Part shown: positions 7,514 to 14,656 of the stretch, piece after piece | How the letters are laid out: each line of letters opens with the position of its first letter | How positions within the stretch are numbered: the stretch's first letter is position 1 | IMG/VR virus record: IMGVR_UViG_3300049255_000599 | Span: 1-25,440 of that record | Direction: 5' to 3' (one strand) | Source: a virus | DNA: 25,440 nt | Program-made: the position numbers and the translations under genes | Notes under the pieces: generated by a model | The model's input: only the letters and a program-made list of their open reading frames with translations | Database searches by the model: none | Told to the model about the DNA's origin: nothing

Positions 7514-8635
7514 TCATGTAAACGCGCCTTCCCGGTGCGCCTGGCGCAAAGCCGCAACCACCGCGCCTTTGAAGGCGCTGGGCTGAAGCCCGGCGGCGAA
7601 GGTGGCGCCGCTGAAATCCGCGTGGATGTTGGCGCCACCGCCGCCGGAACCGGCCAGGTTGCGGATGACGTCAGCATATTGCTGCGGCAGCACCATTTCG
7701 CGCTGATGCAGCTGGGTGAGCGGGTTGAGGCCGGAGGGAACGTCAAACCCGCCCGCAGCGGAAGGAATCAGGACTTCCTGGGCGATCACCAGCGCTGACG
7801 CGGCGGCGGCCGGAACCGCGGCAAGCGGCCCCAAGACCGGCGAGGCCCAGGCGAATACCGAGGCATAGACCCTGGCCGCGTTGGCGCCGATCTCATCGAG
7901 CGCTTTGGCGAAGCTGAAACCGGTGCTGGCCGTCGCCGCCGCGCTGTCCGACGCGGTGCGAGCCGCGTTGCCGACATTGGTGGCGCTGGTCATGGCCAGT
8001 TCGGAGGTGATCCAGCTGGTTACTCGTTTCAGCGCCGTGTCGGCGAAATCGGTGACGATCGACTGCCCGATATGGGCCAGCGCCTGGCGCAAATTCTCAT
8101 GACCCGTGATCACCTGATTGAGCGAGGATTGGAACGCGCTCTCGATCGGCGCGACGATCGCGTTCCAGGCTTGCTCGGAATCCTTCGCCGCCTGCAGGTC
8201 GAGCTGAAGCAGCTTGGCGTTGTGCTTTTCTTCAAGGGCGTCCGCCTTTTCCTGCATCTTCTCGCGTGCGTCCGCCTCGTCGGTCATGCATTGCAGCGTC
8301 GCGTCGAGCTCGGCGCGGAGCGCCGCATAACGGGCGTTCTCGACCCGGATTTCCTGCTGGATCGCGTCATCCGCCGAGATCTGATGCAAGGCCTTGAGCT
8401 GCTCGATCTGGGAGACCTGGGCGGCGAAACTGTCTTCGATCGCCTTGGTGCTGGTCGGCTCCTCGGCCAGCGTGTGGAGCGGCGCATAGGCGCTGAGCGC
8501 ACTGGCGCGGACGGCATCGAGCCCGGCCTGGATCGCGGCAAGCGACTGGCTGATCTGGTCGCCGGCCTCGTCCATACCGGACTTGAGCGAGTCGGTATCG
8601 ACCTTGAACCCGACATCGATCTGATTGTCGGCCAT
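7514..8635 (-). CDS. Tail tape measure protein, 373 aa
   Basis: The first part (to about residue 180) is a long helical, coiled-coil-like region rich in Gln, Glu and Ala. The middle (about 215-295) is Ala-rich and hydrophobic (SPVLGPLAAVPAAAASALVIAQEVLI), the membrane-active stretch common in tape measures. The end, AAGGFDVPSGLNPLTQLHQREMVLPQQYADVIRN, is the typical C-terminal motif of small alphaproteobacterial phage tape measures. It spans the tail lumen and sets tail length. At the usual 1.5 angstrom per residue, 373 residues predict a tail near 56 nm. A CGGAGG site sits 6 bases upstream of the ATG. Upstream lies the 8679-8885 inverted-repeat element, so its transcription may be partly uncoupled from the chaperone gene. 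Confidence 0.9.
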   Translation of the reverse strand: MADNQIDVGFKVDTDSLKSGMDEAGDQISQSLAAIQAGLDAVRASALSAYAPLHTLAEEPTSTKAIEDSFAAQVSQIEQLKALHQISADDAIQQEIRVENARYAALRAELDATLQCMTDEADAREKMQEKADALEEKHNAKLLQLDLQAAKDSEQAWNAIVAPIESAFQSSLNQVITGHENLRQALAHIGQSIVTDFADTALKRVTSWITSELAMTSATNVGNAARTASDSAAATASTGFSFAKALDEIGANAARVYASVFAWASPVLGPLAAVPAAAASALVIAQEVLIPSAAGGFDVPSGLNPLTQLHQREMVLPQQYADVIRNLAGSGGGGANIHADFSGATFAAGLQPSAFKGAVVAALRQAHREGAFT

Positions 8636-8678
8636 GGGCGCCTCCGGGGTGGGTAGCTGGGTTTCTGCGCAGTCGAAC

Positions 8679-8885
8679 CCCCTCGCCCGCTTGCGGGAGA
8701 GGGAGGGGCTCGTCGGGCTTTGACGACGGGAGGGTGAGCGCGGCTGTTCTCGCCGCTTCCGCGCAATGTTTTCAAGAGTGTAGTAGAATCAATATGATAA
8801 TCATATTGAGAGGCATGCGAGCCAACAGCCGCCCTCACCCTCCCGCTTCGCGGGCCCCTCCCTCTCCCACTTCGTGGGCGAGGGG
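8679..8885. repeat. REP/MITE-like inverted repeat with about 60-70 bp arms
   Basis: The left arm (8679-8748) and right arm (8824-8885) are imperfect inverted copies: both have cccctcgccc at the outer end and gcggctgtt at the inner end. Each arm contains its own smaller hairpins. The AT-rich centre (8749-8823) contains a perfect palindrome. The right arm approaches the stop of the tail chaperone extension (8925). A half-unit of the same family is at 22806-22830. Confidence 0.85.
8789..8809. promoter_or_regulatory. 21-bp AT-rich palindrome resembling a Fur box
   Basis: caatatgat-a-atcatattg (8790-8808) is a perfect palindrome, extended by one flanking t/a pair. The core TGATAATCA is identical to the core of the classical 19-bp Fur consensus, with 13 of 19 positions shared overall. 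It is in the centre of the inverted-repeat element, 154 bases upstream of the tape-measure start. Regulatory function is not shown. Confidence 0.35.
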
Positions 8886-8924
8886 ATCATGCCGCGGCGT
8901 CTCGCAATGACGATCCTCGCTTGG

Positions 8925-9185
8925 CTATTTCGGAGCGAAAATTCCGCCGGGGCGTGTTTCGGCGAGCAGGCTGCCGAGATCGGCCTTGCGCCGATCCTCG
9001 CCAGTAAAGCCAAAGGCGGCGCGGAGCAGCAGGTGCGCGGGCGGGCATTTACGCCAGTAGGCGGCGAGGTCCACATATTGGACCAGGGTCATCTCGTCGA
9101 TCTCGGCCCAGCTGTAGCCGCAGGAGGTCGCGATCAGACCGTAGATGTCGCCCCAGGCGAAATCCTCGCCGCGCCGGCTTCCCCC
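8925..9185 (-). CDS. Tail assembly chaperone extension (-1 frame, T domain)
   Basis: In the frame -1 relative to the chaperone gene, an 80-residue stretch from GAG 9167 to TAG 8925 reads EDFAWGDIYGLIATSCGYSW, then DEMTLVQYVDLAAYWRK and CPPAHLLLRAAFGF. This looks like the GT-type chaperone extension found in alphaproteobacterial siphophages (the YWRK-PP-HLL motif). No ATG, GTG or TTG occurs in this frame just upstream, so an independent start would have to be internal and would lose the conserved front. A -1 slip on a G5 run (9181-9185, CCG GGG GAA to GGG GGA) would join both frames into a product of about 183 residues. The shift site is a proposal; the coding quality of the second frame is direct. 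Confidence 0.75.
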   Translation of the reverse strand, partial: GGSRRGEDFAWGDIYGLIATSCGYSWAEIDEMTLVQYVDLAAYWRKCPPAHLLLRAAFGFTGEDRRKADLGSLLAETRPGGIFAPK

Positions 9186-9475
9186 GGCGAGGGCGCTCCG
9201 CTCGGTAGACGGGATTCGAGCCCGGAGAGCGCGGCGACCGCCGAAACGGCGGCCTGGAGCTCGGAGATCGTCGGCGACAGATCGTCGAAGGCCGCCCGGG
9301 TGAACTCCGGGTCGGCGGTCCGGATCGCGGCGGCGATGATCTCGCCCTGGGCGTCGATCTTGGCCTCGCTGTCGATGCCGAGGTTGAGGAACAGCGGCAG
9401 GATGCGCTTCAGGTCACGGAATTTGAGCGGCGCGACGGGGTATTCCCGGCCGGCGAGCGTTACTGTCTGGGGCAT
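9134..9475 (-). CDS. Tail assembly chaperone, frame 0 (G-type), 113 aa
   Basis: The product begins MPQTVTLAGREYPVAPLKFRDL and continues with KRILPLFLNLG, the standard start of small phage tail assembly chaperones that keep the tape measure soluble during tail formation. It lies at the expected place, between the major tail protein and the tape measure. An AAAGGA site is about 7 bases before the ATG. The last 20 residues (APSPGEAGAARISPGATSTV) lose family character just where the -1 frame begins to look coding, which supports programmed frameshifting to make a longer second form. It is separated from the major tail gene by the 9496-9630 repeat element. Confidence 0.88.
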   Translation of the reverse strand: MPQTVTLAGREYPVAPLKFRDLKRILPLFLNLGIDSEAKIDAQGEIIAAAIRTADPEFTRAAFDDLSPTISELQAAVSAVAALSGLESRLPSGAPSPGEAGAARISPGATSTV

Positions 9476-9495
9476 GACGATCCTTTGATATTTTT

Positions 9496-9630
9496 AGCCA
9501 CAGATTAACACAGATTACACAGATTACAGATTTCAACACGAAGCGCACGAAGATATAAATTATTGCGCTGCGCGCAGCTTTGAAGCCGTAATAATTCTTA
9601 CATCTGTGTCAATCTGCGTAATCTGTGGCT
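9496..9630. repeat. MITE-like inverted repeat (agccacagatta termini)
   Basis: The left end reads agccacagattaacacagat and the right end is its near inverse, finishing aatctgtggct (about 26-bp imperfect arms at 9496-9521 and 9605-9630). An inner inverted pair (aaattatt at 9555-9562, aataatt at 9591-9597) flanks a GC-rich gcgctgcgcgcagc. It fills the gap between the major tail protein and the tail chaperone and has no coding capacity. Confidence 0.8.
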
Positions 9631-9637
9631 CACGTCT

Positions 9638-10363
9638 TCACTCGCTGAGTGACAATGCGCCGATCGCGCCCGAGGCGTCGGCGGCGGCCTGGAAGTCGAA
9701 TTCGGGGATCATGAAATCCTCGTTCTTGAACGCGAGCGAGAGCTTCGGCGAGACCACCGCGTTGAGGCTCAGGGTCAGGGTTTTGCCCTGATACTGCTCG
9801 GACAGAACCAGCTTGAAGGTGGGTTGCGAGCCCATCAGCAGATTGTTGAGAGAGAGCGTGTTCCCGCTGGTGGTCGTATAGCTGTAGGTGAACAGCAGGT
9901 TGGCGCCGGCGTCGCCGGCGGCGAAGCTGTAGACACCGGCTGCCACTGTGTACTGCCCGGTTGTCGGCGAGCTGGCGACAGGGGTCAGCATCGCGCCGGT
10001 CGCCGCGTAGGCGACGCCAAGATCGGCTGTGAAGGTGGAATGGTTGGCGACCGTCACGGCGCCCGATGTAACTGTGCCGGGTTCGCTGAGCTGGGTCAGG
10101 GTGGCGCCGGAGGTTTCGGTCTGGCCGAAGAAGATGTTGTTGAAATTGGCCGCCGCGATCCGGGCGGCCTTGGCCTTGCCGGTGATCTTGAGCCCGCCGC
10201 GGGCCAGCGCCGCCGGCGCCTGGAACTGGCCGACGAGCTCCTTGATCGTGAAGCTGAGATCGAGCTGCACCTCCTGCAAGGTGCCGAACTGCGCCGGCGG
10301 AGCATTAGCGACATCCGTGCGCTCAGCGATCAGCGCGCCGATGCCGAAGGCATATTGGGTCAT
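9638..10363 (-). CDS. Major tail protein, 241 aa
   Basis: This is the tail-tube subunit. The N-terminus MTQYAFGIGALIAERTDVANAPPAQFGTL, the phrase LDLSFTIKELVGQFQAPAALARGG (residues 33-57, strand and helix of the tube fold), and the C-terminal FKNEDFMIPEFDFQAAADASG are typical of siphophage tube proteins of this lineage. The middle (about 95-165) is rich in Thr, Ser, Gly and Ala (PTTGQYTVAAGVYSFAAGDA), probably an exposed loop or added beta domain. An AGGAG site lies 9 bases upstream of the start. The gene follows DUF3168 by 38 bases and precedes the tail assembly chaperone, the order seen in HK97-like and GTA-like clusters. Confidence 0.92.
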   Translation of the reverse strand: MTQYAFGIGALIAERTDVANAPPAQFGTLQEVQLDLSFTIKELVGQFQAPAALARGGLKITGKAKAARIAAANFNNIFFGQTETSGATLTQLSEPGTVTSGAVTVANHSTFTADLGVAYAATGAMLTPVASSPTTGQYTVAAGVYSFAAGDAGANLLFTYSYTTTSGNTLSLNNLLMGSQPTFKLVLSEQYQGKTLTLSLNAVVSPKLSLAFKNEDFMIPEFDFQAAADASGAIGALSLSE

Positions 10364-10401
10364 GGGGTGAAACTCCTGGGTGGGAAGAAATCAAAAAGAA
10401 G

Positions 10402-10827
10402 TTACGGAACAAGCACATCGACCGGCACGACGGCGTAGGCGTATTCGCCGAGGAGGCCTTCGTCGGTTTCGATGCGGCCGTTGATCGTGACCCGCCTGGC
10501 GAGGCCGCCCAGGGTTTGGACCTGGGCGGGGTCTCCGGCGCCGAAGGCGCACTCGATCATGTCCAGCAGCGGGTTGAGCAAAGACGAGGTGGGAAAGGAG
10601 CGGTCGCCGGAGTGGACATAGAGGACGACCTCCAGATGCATGTTCCGCTTCAGTGGCTGCATCCCGGTCCACTCGACGGTCTCGCCTTTGTAGATCTGGA
10701 ACAGGGCCGGGAAATTGCCGGCGCCGACCTCCTGTGGCGGTTTGAGCCTTCGCGCGGCCAGCCGCACCTGGGACAGGCTCTTGACCAGCAGGGCGAACAG
10801 GGCGGCCTGGATGGCTTCGCGGTTCAT
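10402..10827 (-). CDS. DUF3168 tail terminator-like protein, 141 aa
   Basis: MNREAIQAALFALLVK, then PALFQIYKGETVEW, LEVVLYVHSGD and the C-terminal VTINGRIETDEGLLGEYAYAVVPVDVLV fit the DUF3168 family, thought to be the tail terminator or tail-completion ring that joins tail and head (lambda gpU-like). The length is usual for the family. Its ATG overlaps the TGA of the gp10-like gene as ATGA (10824-10827), so the two are translationally coupled. The major tail protein follows directly. Confidence 0.85.
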   Translation of the reverse strand: MNREAIQAALFALLVKSLSQVRLAARRLKPPQEVGAGNFPALFQIYKGETVEWTGMQPLKRNMHLEVVLYVHSGDRSFPTSSLLNPLLDMIECAFGAGDPAQVQTLGGLARRVTINGRIETDEGLLGEYAYAVVPVDVLVP

Positions 10828-11300
10828 GGGATGAGCGCCTTTGCCGTTGCGTCCGCCAGGATCGATGCGATGTCAGGCGCCAGCGCGGCCAACGCGGATC
10901 GGAGATAGGAGTGGGCCGGGTAATCGACCCGGCGACTATAGGCTTTCACCTGCGCTTCGACCGGTCGGATGGCGCGGCCGAACGCCTTCGTCTGCCGCCG
11001 GAGATGGGCGCGGACGGTCTCGGTGCCGGTGAAGCCGTATTCCTGGAAGGCGGCGTAAGGTGTGTCGGCGGTGACGGTGGCGAGGATGCCGGCGGAGAGA
11101 TCGACGCTGGCCCGGAGCGACCGCCGCAGAGCGCCGGTGCGGGCGTTGAGCACTTCGCCAGACAGATTATCCTGGGCGAGCGCGAGCAGGCGGTCGGCGA
11201 TGTCAGCGGAGGCTGCCGCGGACGCGGCTTCGGCCTTCGGCCCCAGCGAGCGCAACCAGTCGGCGACCGCGCCGGCGTTTTCGAGCGAGGCCGAGATCAT
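10824..11300 (-). CDS. HK97 gp10-like head-tail joining protein, 158 aa
   Basis: The central segment NARTGALRRSL (about residues 51-61), then PYAAFQEYGFTGTETV (about 80-95) and PAHSYLRSALAAL near the C-terminus are the landmark motifs of the HK97 gp10 family, a minor head-tail connector component. The N-terminal helix is Ala-rich. The start ATG 11300 overlaps the stop of the gp6-like gene as ATGA (11297-11300), and its own stop overlaps the DUF3168 start the same way. Thus gp6-like, gp10-like and DUF3168 form a tightly coupled three-gene unit. Confidence 0.9.
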   Translation of the reverse strand: MISASLENAGAVADWLRSLGPKAEAASAAASADIADRLLALAQDNLSGEVLNARTGALRRSLRASVDLSAGILATVTADTPYAAFQEYGFTGTETVRAHLRRQTKAFGRAIRPVEAQVKAYSRRVDYPAHSYLRSALAALAPDIASILADATAKALIP

Positions 11301-11857
11301 GCCAGGTTCGACCGCTGGTAGCGCGCGATCACGCTGGCGACGAACGGGCTGACGTCGCGCTGGACATAGGACGTGGTGGCGATGCCACCCATGCTTTCAG
11401 AGACCTTGCCGAGCCGGTCCTTGCCGCGATAACGCAGACCGACCAGCTCCATCACCGCCTCGGCCACGTCGGCCGGCGGAGTGGCGTAGCCGGCGGTGTA
11501 AGTAACCGCGACATTGGCCGAGCCGCGGCTGAACCAGTGGGCGTTGAGGCTGATGACACTGCCGTTCAGCACCCAGCCGGCCTGGCCGAAAGACGGCGCG
11601 GGCGGGATTGCGATCCCGTCGATCGTGAGCGACGCGAGTGCGATGACCGGGGCGTTGCGCAGGTGCAGGCGGCGGCTGCCCGCGCCGTCGTAAAGCTCGC
11701 TGTAAGTCTGCTGCAGGATCGGGCGGGCGCAGGCGGTGGTGAAAAAAGCGCTGGCGGCGGTGATGAGGCGCGCCAGCACGCCGTCGTCGTTCGATTGCAG
11801 GTCGCCGCCGAGATAGGCCTTGACGTCGGCGATGAGCACGAGGTCGCCTTGCGCCAT
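11297..11857 (-). CDS. gp6-like head-tail connector protein, 186 aa
   Basis: The protein starts with DLVLIADVKAYLGGDLQSNDDGVLARLITAASAFFTTACARPILQ (residues 5-49), the helical N-terminal signature of the phage gp6/YqbG-like head-tail connector family. It continues with beta strands around VIALASLTIDG and VAVTYTAGYATPPADVAEAVMELVGLRYRGKDR, and ends in a conserved SPFVASVIARYQR helix. It forms the adaptor ring under the portal. A strong AAGGAGG ribosome-binding site precedes the ATG. Just upstream lies an intrinsic terminator that separates it from the capsid gene, so capsid mRNA is probably more abundant than connector mRNA. Confidence 0.9.
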   Translation of the reverse strand: MAQGDLVLIADVKAYLGGDLQSNDDGVLARLITAASAFFTTACARPILQQTYSELYDGAGSRRLHLRNAPVIALASLTIDGIAIPPAPSFGQAGWVLNGSVISLNAHWFSRGSANVAVTYTAGYATPPADVAEAVMELVGLRYRGKDRLGKVSESMGGIATTSYVQRDVSPFVASVIARYQRSNLA

Positions 11858-11868
11858 ATGCGCCTCCT

Positions 11869-11902
11869 TGAAAAGAAGAAGGACCGGCGAGGCCGCCGGT
11901 CC
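11869..11902 (-). terminator. Intrinsic terminator after the major capsid gene
   Basis: On the minus strand a perfect 9-bp stem (GGACCGGCG and CGCCGGTCC, four-base loop, 11881-11902) is followed by TTCTTCTTTTC. It starts 10 bases after the capsid stop and ends about 12 bases before the connector ATG. It is probably leaky, since the next genes need read-through. Confidence 0.85.
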
Positions 11903-11911
11903 CTGGAGCGA

Positions 11912-13405
11912 TCAGCCGTTGGCGATGTTGGTGATCACGCCCATCGCGAAGGGGGCGTAGACGGCGAGCACTTCCTCGGCATAGACGCCGAACTCGTACG
12001 CGCGGGTCTTGAGCGGCCAGTCCATCCGGTAATAGTCGCGGCGGGTCTTTACTTCGGCGACATTGGGCACGTTGCTGGACTGGTATTGCGCCGGCAGGTT
12101 CTCGGCCCAGCCCAGGATCGTGCCCGGCGGGACGAACGGGTGAATCTTGACCGGGATCTTGAAGCCGCCGTCGAGCGCGAACGGATTGTAGTAATATTCG
12201 ACCACGCCGTTGGCGATGATGGCGAACGGATCCTGCCCGTCCGTCGTGAACCGCAGCAGCGGCGTCGAGCTGGCGTTCAGCACCCTGTCGGTGATGTTCC
12301 GCTGCTCCTGGCTGTTGACGTAAAGGACGGTGGGGCTGACCTGGTACAGGTCCCACATCTTCTCCAGCATCAGGTCGATCTCGTTCACCGATCCCCGGCC
12401 GGAGGAGGTGAGCGAGGTTCCGGTCCCGGCCGTGCCGGTGGCCAGGTAATTGACGTAGGCGCCGGAGCTGGCCTTGAGCGCCGAGGTCAGCAGCCCGTCA
12501 TAGGCGAGGCCGGGATTGGCCGAACTGTCCACCGTCACCGCAGACGCGGCCTGGTTCGTGGTCGCGAGCGGGGCGGAGAAGCTCGTGCTGTTGATCGTGG
12601 TGATCGCCTGCAGCTTCTCAGATCCCGCCGCGCCGGCATACCAGGCGTAGCCGACGGCGCCGGTGGTGGGCGTGACCGAGGCGAACAGGGTCTGCCCAGA
12701 GGCGACCGCCTGGGTGGCATTGGCCGACGGGGCGGAGGAGCCGCCGTTCAGGGTGAAGGTGCCGCCATCCGCGCCGGTGATGCTCTTGGCGGTGGCGACG
12801 CCCCCGGACAGGCTGGAATTGCGGAAGCCCTCATAGGTGAGCGCGACGACGATCACCGAATAGGTGGCGGCCGCGAGCGTGCCGCCGCTGCCGCTGGCGG
12901 ACAGCGTGGGCGTGGCGGGCGTGCCAAGCTGCAGCGAGCCGTTGCCGCCGATGAAGGCGTTTTCCTCCTTCAGCATCATTTTCTGCAGAAGCCGCATGGT
13001 CGCGGTGGCCTGCACGTCTTCGAAGCCCATCGCCGCGGAAACCGCCTCGAAGGTGACCGAATCCTCCTCGCCGATGGTGGCGAAAGAGGCCGAGCGGGTG
13101 GAGGTGTTGTAGCTCATGCGCCCGGAGCGCTGGCCCTCGGGGACCCACCCCATCGCGTCCCAGCCGGAGCCGATGATGGCGTTGACCTGCCGCCAGTTGG
13201 TGGCCGTGCCGGTGCCGCCGCCGACCCGCGGCAGCACGTTGCGGATCGGCGTCGCCGCCGGATAGAGATTCTTGGCCGAGGGCTGCAGGTCATACGCGAC
13301 CAGGCCGGTCGAGGTGGTGATCGCCTTGGCCATGGTCTCGGAGGCGCCGTTGCGCAGCGCGTCCTTGACCAGGGCCAGGGTTTCGGCAGTGGTGTTACCG
13401 TTCAT
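11912..13405 (-). CDS. HK97-fold major capsid protein with inserted beta-sandwich, 497 aa
   Basis: Capsid features are the N-terminal helix (TLALVKDALRNGASETMAKA), TPIRNVLPRVGGGTGTATNWRQV (about residues 52-74), the GRMSYNT strand and SVTFEAVSAAMGFEDVQATATMRLLQKMM (about 117-145), then the C-terminal RDYYRMDWPLKTRAYEFGVYAEEVL. Between about residues 160 and 280 there is an inserted domain of some 120 residues (TPTLSASGSGGTLAAATYSV... to ...AITTINSTSFSAP) with fibronectin/Ig-like strand pattern, which would decorate the capsid surface. ATG 13405 has GGAG about 10 bases upstream; the open frame reaches 13663, but that part reads through the 13563-13640 inverted repeat. There is no separate scaffold gene; the protease C-terminus may serve. 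Confidence 0.92.
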   Translation of the reverse strand: MNGNTTAETLALVKDALRNGASETMAKAITTSTGLVAYDLQPSAKNLYPAATPIRNVLPRVGGGTGTATNWRQVNAIIGSGWDAMGWVPEGQRSGRMSYNTSTRSASFATIGEEDSVTFEAVSAAMGFEDVQATATMRLLQKMMLKEENAFIGGNGSLQLGTPATPTLSASGSGGTLAAATYSVIVVALTYEGFRNSSLSGGVATAKSITGADGGTFTLNGGSSAPSANATQAVASGQTLFASVTPTTGAVGYAWYAGAAGSEKLQAITTINSTSFSAPLATTNQAASAVTVDSSANPGLAYDGLLTSALKASSGAYVNYLATGTAGTGTSLTSSGRGSVNEIDLMLEKMWDLYQVSPTVLYVNSQEQRNITDRVLNASSTPLLRFTTDGQDPFAIIANGVVEYYYNPFALDGGFKIPVKIHPFVPPGTILGWAENLPAQYQSSNVPNVAEVKTRRDYYRMDWPLKTRAYEFGVYAEEVLAVYAPFAMGVITNIANG

Positions 13406-13562
13406 GAATGAGGCTCCATCTTGAGGGACAGGGCGCCGTCCGGCGCTCCCTTCGCCTTGCCCAAGGGCGCGTTCGTGCATCCAGCCGGCGGGCTTCACCG
13501 GATGGAATTTCGGGTTTGGACTTGGCGACGGGTAGGAAAACGGCCGATCGACCTTAACGGCC

Positions 13563-13640
13563 GTCATTCCCGCGAAAGCGGGAACCCACGGGGCCGCTTG
13601 CTCTGGCAGAGGGATGGGTTCCCGCTTTCGCGGGAATGAC
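13563..13640. repeat. Perfect 26-bp inverted repeat element (gtcattcccgcg termini)
   Basis: Arms 13563-13588 and 13615-13640 are exact inverses (26 of 26), separated by 26 bases. Each arm is itself a hairpin (ttcccgc-gaaa-gcgggaa). The element lies between the prohead protease stop (13676) and the capsid start (13405). This cgtcattcccgcgaaagcggg type is widespread in alphaproteobacterial intergenic DNA (general knowledge). Confidence 0.9.
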
Positions 13641-13675
13641 AATGTGGGGGGCGGGAAGGACACCGTGAGAGTGAA

Positions 13676-14482
13676 TCACCCGTTCGCGAGCTTCTCGATC
13701 TGCTGCAATGTCAGCGGCCGTCTGAGCGCGCGCTTCGTGAGCTCGAGGGGGTCGCGGGTCGGGTGGTCGGCTTCGGTTGGGCCGATGCGGTCGGCGGATT
13801 TGGCGATCGGCGTGGCGCGGAGCGCGGCGCGGCGCTGGGCCGGCAGCTCGGTCAGCGCCTTGCGCAGCGCGTCGCGCTCGGCGATCAGGCCGGCGAGCTT
13901 GGCCTGGGTGTCGTCGGTACCGTTGGCATCGGCATCGTCATCCTGGTCCAGCGGGCAGCCGTCGCACGACGCGCCGAGCGAGACCGCCTGGTCGTGGATG
14001 GCCTGGATCAGCGCCAGGTCGGCGGCGGAGTTGCGGGCGCCGACCTTGCGGATCGGCCCGTCTTCCGCCTTGTACATGGTGAACACGGCCTCGGGGTTGG
14101 CCGGGCGGTCGACCAGGCTGATCTCGGACAGCTTGACGCCGGTGATCACGTGCTTCTGGGCCTGGTCGCGGGAGACGACCTGGCCGCCGATCGAGAAACC
14201 CTTGTAGACGCCGGACGTCACCTTCTCCCAGGCGACCGGGTCGACGATGCGCGCGGCGAGGTAGAGCCCGCGCTCGTCCAGGTCCGCCTCGGTGGCGATT
14301 CCGACGGCCGAGGGCTGGTGCATCTCGCGGATGTTGGCGAAACGCATGTAATCCGGCAGGGCCTTTTCCAGCGCCTCGCGCCGGACGATCTCACCCTGGC
14401 TGTCGAGCGCCTCGGTGGAGGCATAGCCGAACACCATGCGCTGGGATTCATCGATCCTGGTGATCTTGGCGAAGAGTTTCAT
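13676..14482 (-). CDS. Prohead protease (S78-like), probably fused to scaffold tail, 268 aa
   Basis: The N-terminal half has the HK97-type prohead protease pattern: MVFGYASTEALDSQGE, REMHQPSAVG with the likely catalytic His55, VYKGFSIGGQVVSR with Ser97, and LSEISLVDRPANPEAVF (about residues 118-134) with the likely Glu120. The C-terminal part from about 140 on is polar, with an acidic stretch (DQDDDADANGTDD, about 169-181) and a helix (LAGLIAERDALRKAL), suggesting a delta-like scaffolding domain fused to the protease. It matures the capsid. An AAAGGAA site is 6 bases upstream. The first bases of this gene and its ribosome-binding site recur at 15406-15437, outside the cargo island. Confidence 0.9.
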   Translation of the reverse strand: MKLFAKITRIDESQRMVFGYASTEALDSQGEIVRREALEKALPDYMRFANIREMHQPSAVGIATEADLDERGLYLAARIVDPVAWEKVTSGVYKGFSIGGQVVSRDQAQKHVITGVKLSEISLVDRPANPEAVFTMYKAEDGPIRKVGARNSAADLALIQAIHDQAVSLGASCDGCPLDQDDDADANGTDDTQAKLAGLIAERDALRKALTELPAQRRAALRATPIAKSADRIGPTEADHPTRDPLELTKRALRRPLTLQQIEKLANG

Positions 14483-14493
14483 GGGGATTCCTT
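14462..14493. repeat. 32-bp direct repeat, copy 1 (protease start)
   Basis: The copy covers the ribosome-binding site and first seven codons of the prohead protease gene. It matches 15406-15437 in 31 of 32 positions and is in the same orientation. The two copies bracket 912 bases of cargo (14494-15405). Confidence 0.9.
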
Positions 14494-14656
14494 TGTGGGT
14501 AGTGACGGTGTATTATGGCGACGTCGATTTCCTGCTGGACTCCGGGACGGACTAGGACGAGGCTTCGGCGGGGTGTTGAGGATGCTCTTCGACATCGAGG
14601 CGCGGCGGCTGGCCGTTTCCTCCCCGAAACAGGGGTCTTCGATTGATGTACCCATC

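Noticed and set aside
8801-9076. Minus-strand frame of 91 codons
   Set aside because: It lies out of frame over the chaperone -1 extension and runs into the inverted repeat; it has no family features.
11537-13411. Long plus-strand open frame of 624 codons
   Set aside because: It is antisense to the capsid and connector genes. High GC keeps stops rare, and its product is Arg/Gly/Ala-rich without any domain.
13563-13640. CRISPR-like repeat
   Set aside because: Only two inverted arms with one spacer; not direct repeats.
13406-13663. N-terminal extension of the capsid protein
   Set aside because: The frame runs through a perfect inverted repeat; MNGNTTAETL with a ribosome-binding site is preferred.
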